The notes under the pieces: model-generated | Told to the model about the DNA's origin: nothing | Database searches by the model: none | The model's input: only the letters and a program-made list of their open reading frames with translations | Made by a program: the position numbers and the translations under genes | Shown: positions 23,210-35,935 of the stretch, piece by piece | Numbering within the stretch: the first letter of the stretch is position 1 | How the letters are laid out: every line of letters starts with the position of its first letter | From: Garcia nutans | Taxonomy: Eukaryota > Streptophyta > Magnoliopsida > Malpighiales > Euphorbiaceae | Direction of reading: 5' to 3' | Assembly (NCBI GenBank): GCA_947685225.1 | Contig: CANTUV010000031.1 | Span: 72,707,001 to 72,771,000 of the forward strand | Length of the DNA stretch: 64,000 nucleotides

Positions 23210-23943
23210 CTTTACGAAGTATTGCTAGGATCTAAAATATTAAAATAAACTGCTAATCTAGTAACAATATGTCCTAATACAATAGCACTCTTAGGATGTT
23301 GAGCAATAAATATTAAGCTTTGAAAAATATGATATGTTGTAGATTTTTTTTTTATTCTTATAAGCACAATACAACATAAATAATTCTTGTACTGATACTT
23401 TATTACTTTCCCTTTTTCCAAATACAAAATAACACATAAACTTATGCAATAATAGTAAACTATGATTATGAATCAGTCCATTAAGTGCATTTCTTATATT
23501 GAACGAATCAAACCCTTAGGTAAACTAAAAGTTTTGAATATAATATCATGTTCAATTACATAATTAACATCAAACATTCTACACTCTAAATTTTTATCCT
23601 TAGATTTGGACATTTTAAAGGTTGTGAAAAATTCAAGAGTGAGTTTTTTATATGTGTCATATCTCTTTTGAACCAATTTTTCCCAACCTAATCTAGTAAA
23701 TAATTGTTTCATTTTATCACCTAAACCCAAATGTTCAAAAATACTATAGCTAAAATATCTATAAGGAGTAATATTTCTTAATCATAGAAAGAAATATTTC
23801 TTACCTTCTTCTTGATCAAAAATTAGAAAATGAGCCTCAAAACGAGAAGATATATCTACCTCATCCCTTGAAGAGCTTGAAACCTTCTCTTTTTCCTTCC
23901 TTGAAGAAGCATTCCTTACAACACTCTTGGTTCTTAAAGCCAT
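23210..23943 (-). pseudogene. Env-like (plant transposon protein) ORF of level-1a element
   Basis: It starts MALRTKSVVRNASSRKEKEK at 23,943. Recognisable segments are LGWEKLVQKRYDTYKKLTLE and, after a break, FIAQHPKSAIVLGHIVTRLA. These match the outer element's ORF at 40,150-40,286 plus 61,363-62,238. In Athila elements this third ORF follows integrase and is called env-like by position. I see no convincing signal peptide or transmembrane anchor in the remnant. The middle is deleted compared with the outer copy. Confidence 0.75.
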
Positions 23944-23949
23944 TTTTTT

Positions 23950-24440
23950 ATTGATTTAAGGAATGAGTTTAGTAGATTAGGTAAAGATTTGCTGGATTAA
24001 GGAAGAAATTTAGAATATTTGAGTGAGATTTGTGTGGATTTGAGAAAAGGTAGGTTAGGAATTTGAGAGAGAGAGTTTGGGAGTGAGAGAGAGAGAAGAA
24101 GAAGAAGATGAAAAGAATAGTGAGGAGAGAGAAGGGGATGATTGGCTTTAAAAAAAAAATTCGTAACATATGCCCATCGCGATTGCAATAGTTCGCGCTG
24201 CTGCTCAAGCGGGTTGTTGCCGCTATTATTGTCGTGATCGCGACAGTGGCAGCAAAAGTTTTTTTTTTCAAGAACAATAGAGTCTGTCGCGATATCAACA
24301 ACCGTCGTGATCTTGATAGAGGCTGGCATGAGAGCGACGAGCTTGCACTAGTCAGCCGCTCGTCAAGAAAGCTGCCCTTGTCTCTGCCACAATCGCGCGG
24401 TCCAGCGCGATCGTGACAGGCTCTAAAATTTTTTTTTATA
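23950..24440 (-). promoter_or_regulatory. CG-rich patch and CT-rich leader before env-like ORF
   Basis: Between integrase and the env-like start the element strand has a CG-rich patch (about 24,170-24,420) full of TCGCGA-like words such as GATCGCG and ATCGCGA. It is followed by an A-run and then a CT-rich tract (CTTCTTCTTCTTCTCTCTC) to the ATG. The outer element has the same layout at 39,795-40,130. The layout resembles a 5' leader with its own promoter, but this is inference. Confidence 0.45.
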
Positions 24441-24819
24441 TAATTAACATAATTCATTACTTACCTATTCTTACCCTATCTTCTCTACCTTTTCCATTTG
24501 CTTAACAAGCAAAACATAAAAATGTAAAATTAAAGAACATAACATTAGAATATCAACTTGCAAACACAAACAAACCATATTAATAACAACTATTAAACTT
24601 CAACTTAACTAAATCAAATAAATTTAAATCTCTAAGAATAAAAAATATTAAATCAAAAATAAAAGAATAGAAATTTGGGTTGCCTCCCAAAAGCATTGTT
24701 TAATGTCTTTCGCTTGACTATTTCTTTGAAGCTCAAACATTAAAATAACAAACTAAAGCCTTATCAATTAGTTCACCAATTATATATGGTTTCAACCTTT
24801 GTCCATTAACCTTAAAATT

Positions 24820-26994
24820 TTAATTTGAGCTATTTTGAATATCCAGCGCTCCTGATGGATGAATTTTAACTATCTTAAATAGTCCTGACCATATAGACTT
24901 AAGTTTTCCAGGAAAAAGTTTAAGTATAGAATTGAACAATAACACAAATTGGCCTTCATAAAAATTATGCTCTTTGATACACTTGTCATGCCATACCTTA
25001 GTTCGCTCTTTATATAACTTAGCATTTTCATATGAATTAAGGTGCAATTCCTCGAGTTGACTTAACTAAAGTAACTTCTTTTCACCTGTTGTTTTCATAT
25101 CAAAATTTAATTTCCTAGTTGCCCAATAGGCTCTTTGTTCTAACTCTACTGGAAGATGATAAGCTTTCTCATAAATTAACCTATAAGGAGACATACTAAT
25201 GGGTGTCTTAAAAGCAGTCCTATAAGCCTATAAAGCATCGTCTAATTTTAGTGCCCAATCTTTCCTAGAATTCCCAGCACTCTTCTCTAATATCCACTTA
25301 ATTTTTTCATTAGAGATTTCTATCTGACCACTCATTTGTGGATGATAAGGTGTAGCTATCTTATGATGAACTCCATACTTTCTAAGAAGAGTTTCAAAAG
25401 CTTTATTGCGAAAGTGTGAACCTCCATTACTAATAATAGCCCTTGGTACACCAAACCTAAAGAAAATGAATTTCTTAAAAAAATGGATCACTACCTTAGC
25501 ATCATTAGTTGGACTAGCAATTGCTTTTACCCATTTTGAGACATAATCAACAACCATAGGAATATATTGGTTGCTCAAAGAAGAAGAAAATGACACTATA
25601 AAGTCAATTCCCCATACATCAAATAATTCAACTTCTAAAATAGAGTTTAAAGGCATATCATCTCTTCTTAAGATATTTCTTACCCTTTGGCAATGATCAT
25701 ATCTCTCAACAAAATTGTGTGCATCATGATATATTGTGGGTCAAAAGAATCCTGATTGCCATACCTTAGCTATGGTTTTGGAAGAACTAGCATGTCCTCC
25801 ACACTCTCTAGAATGATAAAACTCGAATATGAATTGGAACTCTTCTTCTGGAACACATCTACGGATTAAATTATCACTACAATGTTTGAACAATAAAGGA
25901 TTCTCGCACATATAATGCTTCACTTCAGAGAAAAATTTCTTCTTTTAGTTAGCATTAAAATCTAAAGGCACAATTTTACTTACCAGATAATTAACAATAT
26001 CTGCATACCAAGGAAAATTCTCTTTTAATGAAAAAAGTTGCTCATCTGAAAAAGTTTCATTGATTGGGATCTCCTCCATGGCCAATATCCCCAATTCTAG
26101 TATATAAAGATGGTTTACAATAACATTTTCTAGCCCTTTCTGGTCTTTAATATCCACATTGGACTCTTGAATTAACAATATCCAACGAATCAAACATTGC
26201 TTTGCCTCTTTCTTAGTCATAAGATACCTAATTGTGGCGTGGTCTGTGTACATAATTATTTTTTACCCAATAATGTAAGATTGAAACTTATTTAAAGAAT
26301 AAACCATTGCTAGCATCTCTTTCTCCGTAGTAGTATAGTTGACTTGAGCATCATCAAGCAACCTGCTAGCATAGAAAATAGCATAACACCTTTTTTCCTT
26401 TGGCAAAGAACAACTCCTATTCAAACTCACTAGCATCACACATGATCTCAAAAGGTAAGGCCCAATCAAGAGATGCAATAACTAGAGTCGTGGTTAATGC
26501 TTTCTTCAACCTATTTAAAGCAAATAAGCAATCATTAGAAAATAAAAATCAACATCTTTAGTTAATAAATCACATAAAGGTTTTGAAATTTGAGAAAAAT
26601 CTTTAATAAAACGTCGATAAAATCCATCATGTCCAAGAAAACTCCTGATTCCTTTGACGTTTGTAGGTGGAGGTAACTTCTCAATCACTTCAACTTTTGC
26701 TTGCTCCCTCAATCCCCGCTTGTGAGACTTTATCCTTAACGATTATCCCTTCTTCAACTATAAAATGACATTCTCCCAGTTAAGCACTAAATGTATTTCT
26801 TCGCACCTCTAAAGCATATTACCTAAATTATGAAGACGAATTTCAAAAGAAGTACCATAAATAGTAAAATTATCCATAAAAATTTTCATAAATTTTTCTA
26901 CAAAATCACTAAAGATTGCCATCATGCAACGTTGAAACGTAGCAGCGCATTGCACAAACCAAAGGGCATCCTTCTATAAGCAAAAGTACCAAAT
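24820..26994 (-). pseudogene. Level-1a pol: RT C-terminal part, RNase H, integrase (degenerate)
   Basis: Going down the minus strand: the RT active-site region near 26,866-26,886 reads FMDNF, so the second Asp of the usual xxDD box is Asn. Next come the RT/RNase H connection (KGIRSFLGHDGFYRRFIKDFS, 26,515-26,712); RNase H (YTTTEKEMLAMVYSLNKF and YTDHATIRYLM, 25,945-26,478); the integrase zinc-binding HHCC region (FYHSRECGGHASSSK, about 25,790-25,923); and the integrase core (25,228-25,656). In the core the first Asp is kept in DVWGIDF, the second is Asn in AIISNGGSHF, and the Glu is kept in HPQMSGQIEISNE. The end (24,820-25,047) has the chromodomain-free tail HLNSYENAKLYKERTK. Stops and frameshifts are frequent, so no active enzyme is possible. 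Confidence 0.9.
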
Positions 26995-27770
26995 GGACAT
27001 GTAACACCCCCATATCCAATGCACACACACTACAACCACAACAATGTAGCATAAGTGCACTAAACATAGGGATGTTACGGTTTTCTTAACATTCAAAACA
27101 CTTTAAAATTGATACAATACCCTTATCATTATACATTATAGAAAAGTAGATCATTTACTTATAAAACAAAACATATTAGTTATATATATACATTTAAATA
27201 TTACACAGCGGAAGTTATAAAATATGTACATATTTACATATTAAACATTTTTTTACAAAATATAAAGAAGTATACATGATTGGCAAGCCTGCTCTGATCT
27301 TTAAGCTCCCAAAATGGATTCTTCAAGGTCTACTCTCACTTGGTCTTGATGAACTCTCGGGTTCAACTCTATCAACTCTATTACCTGCGCGATTAAACAC
27401 TATCGCGCTAAGCCAACGGCTTAGTAAGATAAAATATGCTAATGGTATACTTTAATGTAATGCAATGTCACATATGTTATTGATAAGATCAACATCATAA
27501 ATATAAAGTTAACCACATAATTATGCATTTCACAAATCATAGTCATATGAGCATACCACATTTCAACATCTTTCCACATTCAACATTAATCAATCATACT
27601 CAATAGACAACATCTCATTTCATTAACTCATAACATTATTTAGGACATTCATATAACCTTGACACCTATGGGCCCAACAAGTATTTAATACGATATTCAG
27701 AGTTCAGAGTTACTGCTTTGGTTCATAGTCACAATAATCACGCCCGTAGGCAATGTATATACATGTATCT

Positions 27771-27962
27771 CTATCCATGGATAGTGTAACAGACCCAGTC
27801 TCTTGGACCATCAACTCATCACATATGAGGAGATCCTCAACCCGGCAAGACTGTTACAAATCATATATCTCATATTCACAATTCTCATAGTGTAACAGAC
27901 CCAGTCTCTTGGACCATCAACTCAACACATATGAGGAGATCCTCAACCCGGCAAGACTGTTA
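27771..27962 (+). repeat. Doubled hairpin module inside solo LTR (second copy)
   Basis: The layout matches 8,286-8,475: palindrome CTATCCATGGATAG, then two modules, each opening GTAACAGACCCAGTCTC and closing GGCAAGACTGTTAC. Conservation in two separately inserted LTRs suggests a function in the LTR or a transcriptional regulatory site. Confidence 0.8.
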
Positions 27963-28730
27963 CCTTTCATCATTTCTTAGGCATGCCACCCAAATCCAGA
28001 ACTCTGAAACTGAATAACATATTAAACAAACAATTCATTTATTATATAGTTACCATTTCCATTCTCAAATTCTCATCACATTTAGGCAAACATGCCTTCT
28101 TTCTTTCAATATCATCAACATAGCCAATCACAATGGCATTGTCTCATATCATGTCTTATTTGAATTATCATTGCATCTTTGATATACATTTCAATTTCAA
28201 TGTATATTACTCATGAAACACATTACCATTCACAATGCATAACATAACATTGTTCAATCTCAACAATGCGATTAGGGCAAAGAACAATTGATATGATTCA
28301 TAGTTTTAGGACCTTACACATGCATTTGATTATATCATTCATTGATTCAAGTGTGTTTAAAGTGTTTAGGGTTAGATTTAAGGACCAACCTACCTTTGGA
28401 GAACCCAAAGCAATGCAAGAAGAACAAAGAATTAAAACCCTAACCCACACAATTCATTTATTACTTAATTATCATTATCATCACATCATATGAATTATAT
28501 GCAATAATGTATTAGTGCAAGATTTGTACTTACCTCAATAACAAATCACCCAACTCTAAACACTTTCCTATATCCAAGATTCTTCACTTCCCAAACTTAG
28601 GGCAAAATACCTTCTTTCAAACCCTAATCCAAACATAATACAATCCATCAATTCCAATGCCATTTAATCATATAATAACTTCATCTTAAACCTTAAATCA
28701 CAAAATTACACTTCAACATCATTCATTATA

Positions 28731-28870
28731 GGCCACGGTCGTGGTCACCACAACCCCCACGGGCGTGGCTTAAGGAGTGGTTCTGCCACCCTTGCTTCCC
28801 TCCTCCACGGCCATGGTTCACATTGGCCACGGCCATGGCCAACCAAGGCCACGGGCGTGGCATCCATAAG
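28731..28870 (+). repeat. CG palindrome patch (CCACGNNCGTGG type)
   Basis: Five imperfect palindromes in 140 bp include GGCCACGGTCGTGG, CCCACGGGCGTGGC, GGCCACGGCCATGGCC and GGCCACGGGCGTGGC. The base composition is very unlike the AT-rich surroundings. The same motif type occurs six times in each LTR of the element 45,146-51,784. Confidence 0.8.
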
Positions 28871-29606
28871 GCCACTGCCTTCGGCCAACTTCTCCATTCC
28901 AAGGCCTAAAACTCCAACAAACTCAAATAGCAAAAAGATCTATGAAAATAATGAAACAAACTTAAGTAAAACATCATGTAACACTTCAAAATCCTAAAAC
29001 AATTCAACTCCAACACTTCCAACAACAACACCTCTTAAACCTCTTCACTTAAAATCAAAAACAACTTTTAACAACTCATTACAAACACATTTAATCACCA
29101 TCTCAACAAACCAAAAATTCATTTCCAACTCCACTTCAAAAGAACAAAAGAAAATCAAGAGAAAGGACTTACCAAAGTTGATGAATTTCACAAATCTTCC
29201 ACTTAATTCCTTGAATCTCCTTTCAAAATGAGTTTAGAACTTGAAGCCCTCTCTAGTTCTTTCTCTTCTTCAATGGCCGGCACACACACATGAGAAAAGA
29301 CAAGAAAATAAACTCAAATCAACCACTTCTTCTTCTTTTATTCTCCACCATGCAATTCCTATAAGGAAAATTACCAAAACACCTTTAACCATATAACTAA
29401 CTTTTTGTCTCATATAAACCCTTTATAGTAATTTCAATAACAACCAAAAATATCTTCTTCCACTTAACCATCACCTTGACTCTTCATTTGACCAATTTAT
29501 ATGTTATATATATCATCATATACACAACATATACCATTCTCTCTAAACCCTATTTTCTTTCCCAATTTCTTTTCTCTTGCAATAACACATATATTCAATC
29601 CAATAT

Positions 29607-29640
<34 letters not shown>

Positions 29641-29680
29641 TACAAAACTTCTAGGGCAAGCATAGGGATATTACAGGACA

Positions 29681-31168
29681 AGTAAATGTTGTCTTATCTT
29701 GATCTTCTGGAGCTATAGGTATCTGAAAATACCCTGAGTATCCATCTAACAAACAGAAAAATTAATTACCAGCTAACTGCTCCAACATTTAATCAAATAA
29801 AGGTAATGGAAAGTGATCCTTACGAGTGGCCTTGTTTAGTTTTCTATAATCTATACACAATCGCCAACCCATAATTGTCCTAGATGGAATCAACTCATCT
29901 CTTTCATTTTTAACAACTATCATCTCCGCTTTTTTTGGTACCACATGTATCAGGCTTACACAAGGACTATCCGAAATTGGGTAAATAATCCATGCATCTA
30001 ATAGCTTAGTAATTTCATTATTAACAACCTCCTTCATATTAGGGTTCATTCTTCTTTGTGCATCCACAACCGGTTTACAATCATCCTTCATCAAAATCCT
30101 ATACATACACAAAGATGGACTAATACCCTTGATATCTGAAAAAGTCCAACATATAGCCCTCTTAAATTGCCTAATTACATCAAATGTTTGTTCTAATTGG
30201 TCCTCAGATAATTGAGCATTTATAATTATTGGAAGGCTTTCATTGGGTCCTAAAAAGACATATTTCAAATGAGAAGGCAATGGTTTCATCTCAAGAATAG
30301 GTGGTCTCTCAATCGAAAGGGTTAGTAAAGGTGTAGATTTCTCTATTTCTTCAAATCCCCTAAAAACTATGGGTGGTGTCATCTGCAAAGTATAAGCACA
30401 AGCTGCAATCTCTTAATTGTCATCTTTTTGAGTTGCATTATAAGTTAAACAAGACTCTAAAGGATCTTCTCTAAACTCTTTTTCATAAGCTTCTTGAACT
30501 AACTCATCAATAACATCAACTCTAAAATAATTATCCATAAATCTTGGTTCTTTCATGGACTCATTAAGATTGAACTCTACTTTCTCTTCACCCACTTGAA
30601 AAGTTAACTTACCTCCCTTAACATCTATTATAGCCCATACAGTAGCTAAAAATGGTCTTCCAAAAAATAGAGGAATTTCAATATCCTCTTCCATTTCAAG
30701 AATAACAAAATCAACAGGAATATAAAATTTATCAATTTTAACCAACACATTCTCAATAATTTCCAAAGGGAATTTTATAGAACGATCTGCCAATTGAAGT
30801 GTCATCCTTGTAGGCTTTAAATCTGTGAATTCGAGCTTCCTGTAAATAGAATTTTGCATTAGAATTACACTTGCACCTAAATCACATAAAGCTTTACTAA
30901 AGTCAAATTCACCAATAGTGCAAGGTATAGAAAAACTCCTTGGGTCTTTTAATTTGGATGGAAGTTTTTTTAATATCACAACATTGCATTCTTCAATTAG
31001 GGAAACTCTTGCATTTTCTTCAATGGATCTCTTGTTAGAAAGAATCTCGTTCAAAAATTTGACATATGAAGGCATCTGAGCAAGAATTAAACACTTCAAG
31101 AAATTTTTTATATTGTTTCTCCACTTTTTGCTTTTAAAGAATTTGAGAAAATGGTACAAGTGATACAT
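29681..31168 (-). pseudogene. Level-1a pol: protease, linker and start of RT (degenerate)
   Basis: The frame at 30,413-31,168 has the aspartic protease signature LCDLGASVILMQ (about 30,870-30,905) and the later IPLFFGRPFLATV segment. The next frame (29,789-30,388) carries the PR-RT linker (LKYVFLGPNESLPIIINAQL) and the RT start (DYRKLNKATRKDHFPLP). The solo LTR interrupts RT below 29,681. Stops separate the frames. Confidence 0.9.
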
Positions 31169-32760
31169 AGGGCTTCACTTCTATTTTTTGTGGGAGTGTC
31201 TCACTTTTCTCCTTTTCAGTCTCATTCTCTTTATGTTGCTCATCTTCTTGAATTTCTTTACTTTCTCTTTCTGATTCAACTTTCTTTGGTACTATCTCTC
31301 GCAACTCCTTCCCACTTCTAAGTGTAATTGCTTTTACAATATTCCTTGGGATTTATTTTTATTTTACTAGGAAGAGCTTCTTGACTTTTTGAATTAGAAG
31401 AACTAGCTATTTGCCCAATTTTCACTTCAAGGTTCCTAGTTTGACTAGCAATTTGATCCATCCTACTTTCCAATCGATCATGTTGCTTATCTAATTTGTC
31501 AAAGCTTTCACTAGAAATAGTAATAAATTTTTCCAAAGCTACCTCATATCCCATCTTGTTATCATGGTAATTAGCTTGACCTTGTCCACGATTTGGAAAT
31601 GGTGGTTGGTACATTCCTCTTAAGTTGAATTGGTTCCCTTAACTACATTGATTACCTTGATTTTCACCCCAAGATAAATTAGGATGGTTTTTCCAACCAG
31701 GATTGTATGTGTTTCCATAAGGCATTGGTTGAGCTCTATTTTGATTCCTCGCAAAATTTACTTGATCTTAAGCTGGGCATTGAAAAGATTGGTGATTTCC
31801 ACCACACACTTCACAACCTACAATGGAAAGATTAACATGTTCCAACTTCGTAGTTAAGGCATCAACCTTAGCTGAAAGTAATGAAATCCCATCTACTTCA
31901 TGTACACCGACTACCTTCTTGGGTAAAGACCTCTCACTAAATCAATGGTAATTGTTTGCTGCCAAGGATTTAAGTAGTTCTAAAGCTTCAGCTGTATTTT
32001 TGTTCATTAGAGCACCTTCAGTAGCTGCATCTATTGTACTTCTCAATGGCCTATTATTCCATTATAAAATGTTTGCACAATCAACCATTCTAGAATCCCG
32101 TGGTGAGGGCACTTTTATTGAAGGTCTTTAAATCTCTCTCATGCTTCATAAAGTGACTCTCCATCAAACTGCACAAAACTGATTTATGTCATTTTTGAAT
32201 TTTGTAGTCTTATCAGGAGGGAAATATTTTGCCAAAAATCCTTTGGACAGATCATCCCATGTGGTGAAAGTTCCAACAACTTATCGTTGCAACCAAGCTT
32301 TTGCCTTGTCCTTTAATGAGAAAGGAAAAAGATGTAGCCTAATTGCATCATCATTGACTCCATTCATCTTGATTGTGTCACAAATTTTCCAACTGAGCAA
32401 TAGCATATTCCTAGTTCAAGCCATAGAAAAGTTGTTGTTGAGCCATGTTGATGAGAGTTGGTTTAAGTTCAAAATTATTAACATCACTGCAGGTCGAGTG
32501 ATGCTTGATCCAATCTGAGCACTAGGCATGACATGTTCTCTTAGAGTTAGATTTCTTGGTTGAATTTGATCTTGTGGGTCCGCCATGTTAACTTCTTCGT
32601 CACTAGCTTCTTCTAGCTCAATTCTATTGTCTGTTTCTAGAGACTCCTATGCACGAACTTATTCCCTTACTTCTCTTTCTAAGTAAAGTCTCTCTCTACT
32701 TGCTCTATTATTTTCTCTACACTGCTTTTCGATTTCAGGATTAAAATATTCTAAAACAGC
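31169..32760 (-). pseudogene. Level-1a gag (degenerate)
   Basis: Gag nucleocapsid-like protein. Near the start it has FNPEIEKQCRENN and, from the Met at 32,586, MADPQDQIQ. The retrotransposon gag domain is recognisable at about 32,200-32,350 (RLHLFPFSLKDKAKAWL, then WDDLSKGFLAKYFPPDK). A zinc knuckle CEVCGGNHQSFQC lies near 31,800. The end (31,318-31,614) has the coiled-coil-like DKLDKQHDRLESRMDQIAS. Stops break the frame several times. Confidence 0.88.
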
Positions 32761-32870
32761 TTACCGATCACTGCGCATATAATTCCTACAGAGAAACAAA
32801 AGTAAACAATTAAAATAAATTTTAAATTAATAATTTCTTTGAACTTACTGTTATCAAATTAATTTTTTCT

Positions 32871-32888
32871 TCTCCAGCAACAGCACCA
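32871..32888 (-). promoter_or_regulatory. Primer-binding site of level-1a element (decayed tRNA-Asp)
   Basis: The element strand reads TGGTGCTGTTGCTGGAGA. It differs from the tRNA-Asp(GTC)-complementary TGGCGCCGTTGCCGGGGA only by C-to-T and G-to-A changes (four sites), as expected for decay of methylated cytosine. Confidence 0.85.
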
Positions 32889-32894
32889 AAAACT

Positions 32895-34530
32895 TGTTGG
32901 TCAATTTTATAGTATCAATTTTTAAATCGCAAGTGCACGATTCGTAACAAGTAATAGAGTGTAAGTAAAAATCGATCCCATAGAAAATGAATAATTTGAT
33001 TGACTAAAATTCAAATCAACTATTATTCAAAAAATAATTAATTATTTTATATTATCTGAAAATAAAATACTTAATCCTTAATTGTAAATTCAAAATGAAA
33101 TTCGAATTCAAAATGAAATTAAACTAACATAAATATCTATTAATTCAAACTTCAAATTCAAATTCAAATAATTAAATTCAAATATTTGAGATAAATAGTA
33201 GGATTAGGTTTCATTAGAATTATTTCAAATAGGTAAAAATATCTTATCAAACTAATTAAAAATTTTCTTGAATCAAAGTTACCAGTTTCTTAAGTGTTAA
33301 TTTTTCTCTTTTTCAAGCAAGAAAATAATGGTTGAAGTAATTTATTAATTCTATTTTCATGAACAAGAAAGTAAAATAACTATAAGGCTCAAAGGAACTA
33401 AATTTGTCTTAAGATTATTCTTTTATCTCTAAATAGAATTTTCTTAAGTTATTGATTTCTAAATCTAAAATCATACCTAGCTTTCACTCAAAATATAATT
33501 TCAATAGAACATGCAATCAGTGACCAATCAATCATAAGCATTAAGAATGAAATCAACAAAACTTTAATCTCAAGAAATAAATAGTGATCGAATTAAGTAA
33601 AAATCATTATTCACAATCCTAAATCCACCTAATCACACTAAAAGAATTAGTTGCTCATGGCTAATTTAAACATAAAGAACATAGTAATTAAGAATATAAA
33701 TATTGAATCCATAATTCTAATATTCAAAAACAATAACAGAACAATGACTTGAAATAAAACATAAACTAAAATAGAGAGTTCAATCTAGATGGATGAATAG
33801 TTTAGTTGAGATGATGAAGTGTTCCTCAAGCCCAAATTTCTTCCTCCTTTTGATCTCCAATGGTGGAAAACTAATCTCCCCTTGAAAGATGAAAAAGTAT
33901 AGTAGAAAAATTGCCTCTCGATGCTTCCTGCTTACTGTTCATGTCCCTCTTCAAGTTGTCTCTCTCCACTACTTCAAACTAGACTCCTACTCCTACTCAA
34001 CTTCTGCCCAGCATTTAAATTTAAAATTCAAACTCAATTTTCCATCAGATATCATCCTTATCTCCCATTTACACCTTCTAAAAAATTGTATCCCCAAAAG
34101 AGTAGATATTTTTAGGCTTTTGAATAATCTTATTCGAACTGCAGATGCCTAAGTTATGGCCCAATTACTATTAGTTGCTCGGACTGGACTTTTGCTTCTG
34201 AAATTTAAGCCCAACTTTGACTTTAAAGTTGGAAGCCCAAAATAACTCAGAATTTAACAAACTAGGACTCTCTGAAAAGCTTGAGATGTCCTTTATCAAC
34301 TTCATGAAGACCACTTTTCCAAGTTTGCATTTTAAAACTACCAAAATTATACTTGAATCTTTGAAGATCCAATTTTGCCTAAAAATTCCAATTTAGGCAC
34401 ACTTTCAAGAAATTAATTTAAACTAAGCTAAATTTAAGAATTATAAAATAAAAGCACATAAATAAGCTTAGAATAGAGTCAATTACCTACTAAATATGAT
34501 AGAAAATATATGGTCAATTTGCGCTTATCA
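32895..34530 (-). repeat. Level-1a 5' LTR
   Basis: Direct repeat of 19,878-21,499. In element orientation it starts TGATAAGCGC at 34,530 and ends GACCAACA at 32,895. CTTGG follows at 34,531-34,535. Confidence 0.93.
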
Positions 34531-35086
34531 CTTGGCCACCAATTGCATGATTTTAGACTAGTGAATAAGTCTAAGGAATATTTATTGATCGAAATTAGGT
34601 AATAGAATCACTAGAAAATAATTGGTATGAGAGTATTCAATTTGACTTGTGTGGAAATAAATGGATGATTAGCTCTTAATGAATTGATTATACGTTATTA
34701 AGTCTATTGAGAAATAGGTTAATGATTTATAATTAATATGTTATTATGTCTTGAGAGACAATAGTATTTATTTAAGAATCATTTGTCCATAATATGAATA
34801 ATTAAAATTGGATTAACATATGCAAGAAATTATCATTCGATTATCGCATGAATTCAATATTCTATGTTGTTAGTTTGATTGTTATTTTTCTTAAATTAAA
34901 TTGATGTTAATTAATTTAGATTTAGAATTATTTTTCTTCTTAATTACATTCACTATTTAATTTCCTAAATTGTGATTAAGTTGATTCTGGTTGGTAATTA
35001 GTAAACATTCTCTATGGAAACGATATCTTATTTTATAACTGTATTACTTGAATATAATTTTGTTCACTTGTAAATTTTTCATATCA
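34531..35086 (+). repeat. Outer element 5' LTR, second part
   Basis: It begins with the duplicated CTTGG and ends at about 35,086 (TATCA), just before the PBS. With 18,940-19,877 it makes an LTR of about 1.49 kb. Confidence 0.85.
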
Positions 35087-35092
35087 ATTTTT

Positions 35093-35110
35093 TGGTGTTG
35101 TTGTCGGAGA
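35093..35110 (+). promoter_or_regulatory. Primer-binding site of outer element (decayed tRNA-Asp)
   Basis: It reads TGGTGTTGTTGTCGGAGA. All five differences from TGGCGCCGTTGCCGGGGA are C-to-T or G-to-A transitions. Confidence 0.85.
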
Positions 35111-35199
35111 ATGAATTTATTAATATTAATATCAATTAACTTGAACACTCATTTAAGCGTTTATTTTTATTTTTATTTTTTAGGTACTGTTGAAACTTA

Positions 35200-35935
35200 T
35201 ACAAGTTTATGTGAAGATCAAATGATCAAGAGCTATTGCCATTTAATCTAGAGATTGAAAGAACTTGTAGAAATCTAAACAAGCGGCGAAAGGAAAGAAT
35301 TGCAATAGAGAGAGCACAAAGGTGATTGTAGTTGGAAGAAGAACAAGAAAATTTTTAGTTAGATTTTGAAGCTTTGATTGAGGAAGATAACATGGCTGAT
35401 GAAAATAAATCATTGCGAGATTATGCTATGCCCACTTTTGATGGAGCAATTTCAAGGATTACTAGACTGAATGTTGAAGCTAATAACTTTAAAATTAAGC
35501 CAGCTTTCATACAAATGATATAGAATACACTTCAAAATCAATAAGCTTCTGTAAAAAAATTTGGAGACTCAAATTGGCCAATTGGCAAACATGGTAAATG
35601 ATAGAGCCCAAGGAATATTGCCTAGCAATACTATTGTTAATCCTAAGGAGCAAGTAAAGACAATCACATTGAGGATTGGAAAGTAATTAGAGGAACCATT
35701 ACCCAAGAATCCAACTAAGAAGTAGTCCATTAAAGAAGAGATTGAAGAGGAGCAGTCCTAAAATAAGGAGATAGAAGAACTGAAGCCATATCAGCCTAAT
35801 ATTCATTTTCCTCAACATCTTTATAAAGCTATTGATGAGAACAATTTCCTTAAATTTCTTGATGTGTTTAAGAAACTTCATATTAACATTCCTTTTGTAT
35901 AAGCTATAGCTCAAATTCCCAAATATGCCAAGAAC
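35200..35935 (+). pseudogene. Outer element gag remnant
   Basis: Only the two ends of gag remain. Near 35,392 it has MADENKSLRDYAMPTFDG and, shortly after, IKPAFIQMI. The sequence then jumps to the gag C-terminal part (LANMVNDRAQGILP near 35,580-35,630 and FLKFLDVFKKLHINIPF near 35,850-35,900). The central gag domain and zinc knuckle, present at 31,169-32,760 in the sister element, are deleted. Stops are frequent. Confidence 0.8.

Larger units (their letters stand above)
27000..29675 (+). mobile_element. Solo LTR (2,676 bp) inside level-1a reverse transcriptase
   Basis: It starts TGTAACACCCC and ends GGGATATTACA, with GGACA at 26,995-26,999 and again at 29,676-29,680. Removing it rejoins the RT frame across TFTC and PFGT. 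It is the same family as 7,340-10,594. Inside it are the CTATCCATGGATAG palindrome and doubled hairpin module (27,771-27,962), a patch of CCACG...CGTGG palindromes (28,731-28,870) that the other copy lacks, and a (CAA)n run at 29,607-29,640. No coding region. Confidence 0.88.
19878..34530 (-). mobile_element. Athila-like LTR retrotransposon (level 1a) inserted in outer 5' LTR
   Basis: A 14,653-bp insertion on the minus strand, with TSD CTTGG on both sides. LTRs are at 19,878-21,499 and 32,895-34,530. Internal order in element orientation: PBS, gag, PR, RT, RNase H, INT, env-like ORF, small basic ORF, AGGA hairpin, polypurine tract. It is the same family as the outer element, since gag, pol, env-like and small ORFs align in order. 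All ORFs are broken, and the two LTRs differ at many positions, so the insertion is old. Confidence 0.92.

Noticed and set aside
24234..24457. Open frames on both strands around the CG-rich patch
   Set aside because: The region is the intergenic leader of the env-like ORF. The frames are open because of its GC content, and the sister element does not keep them.
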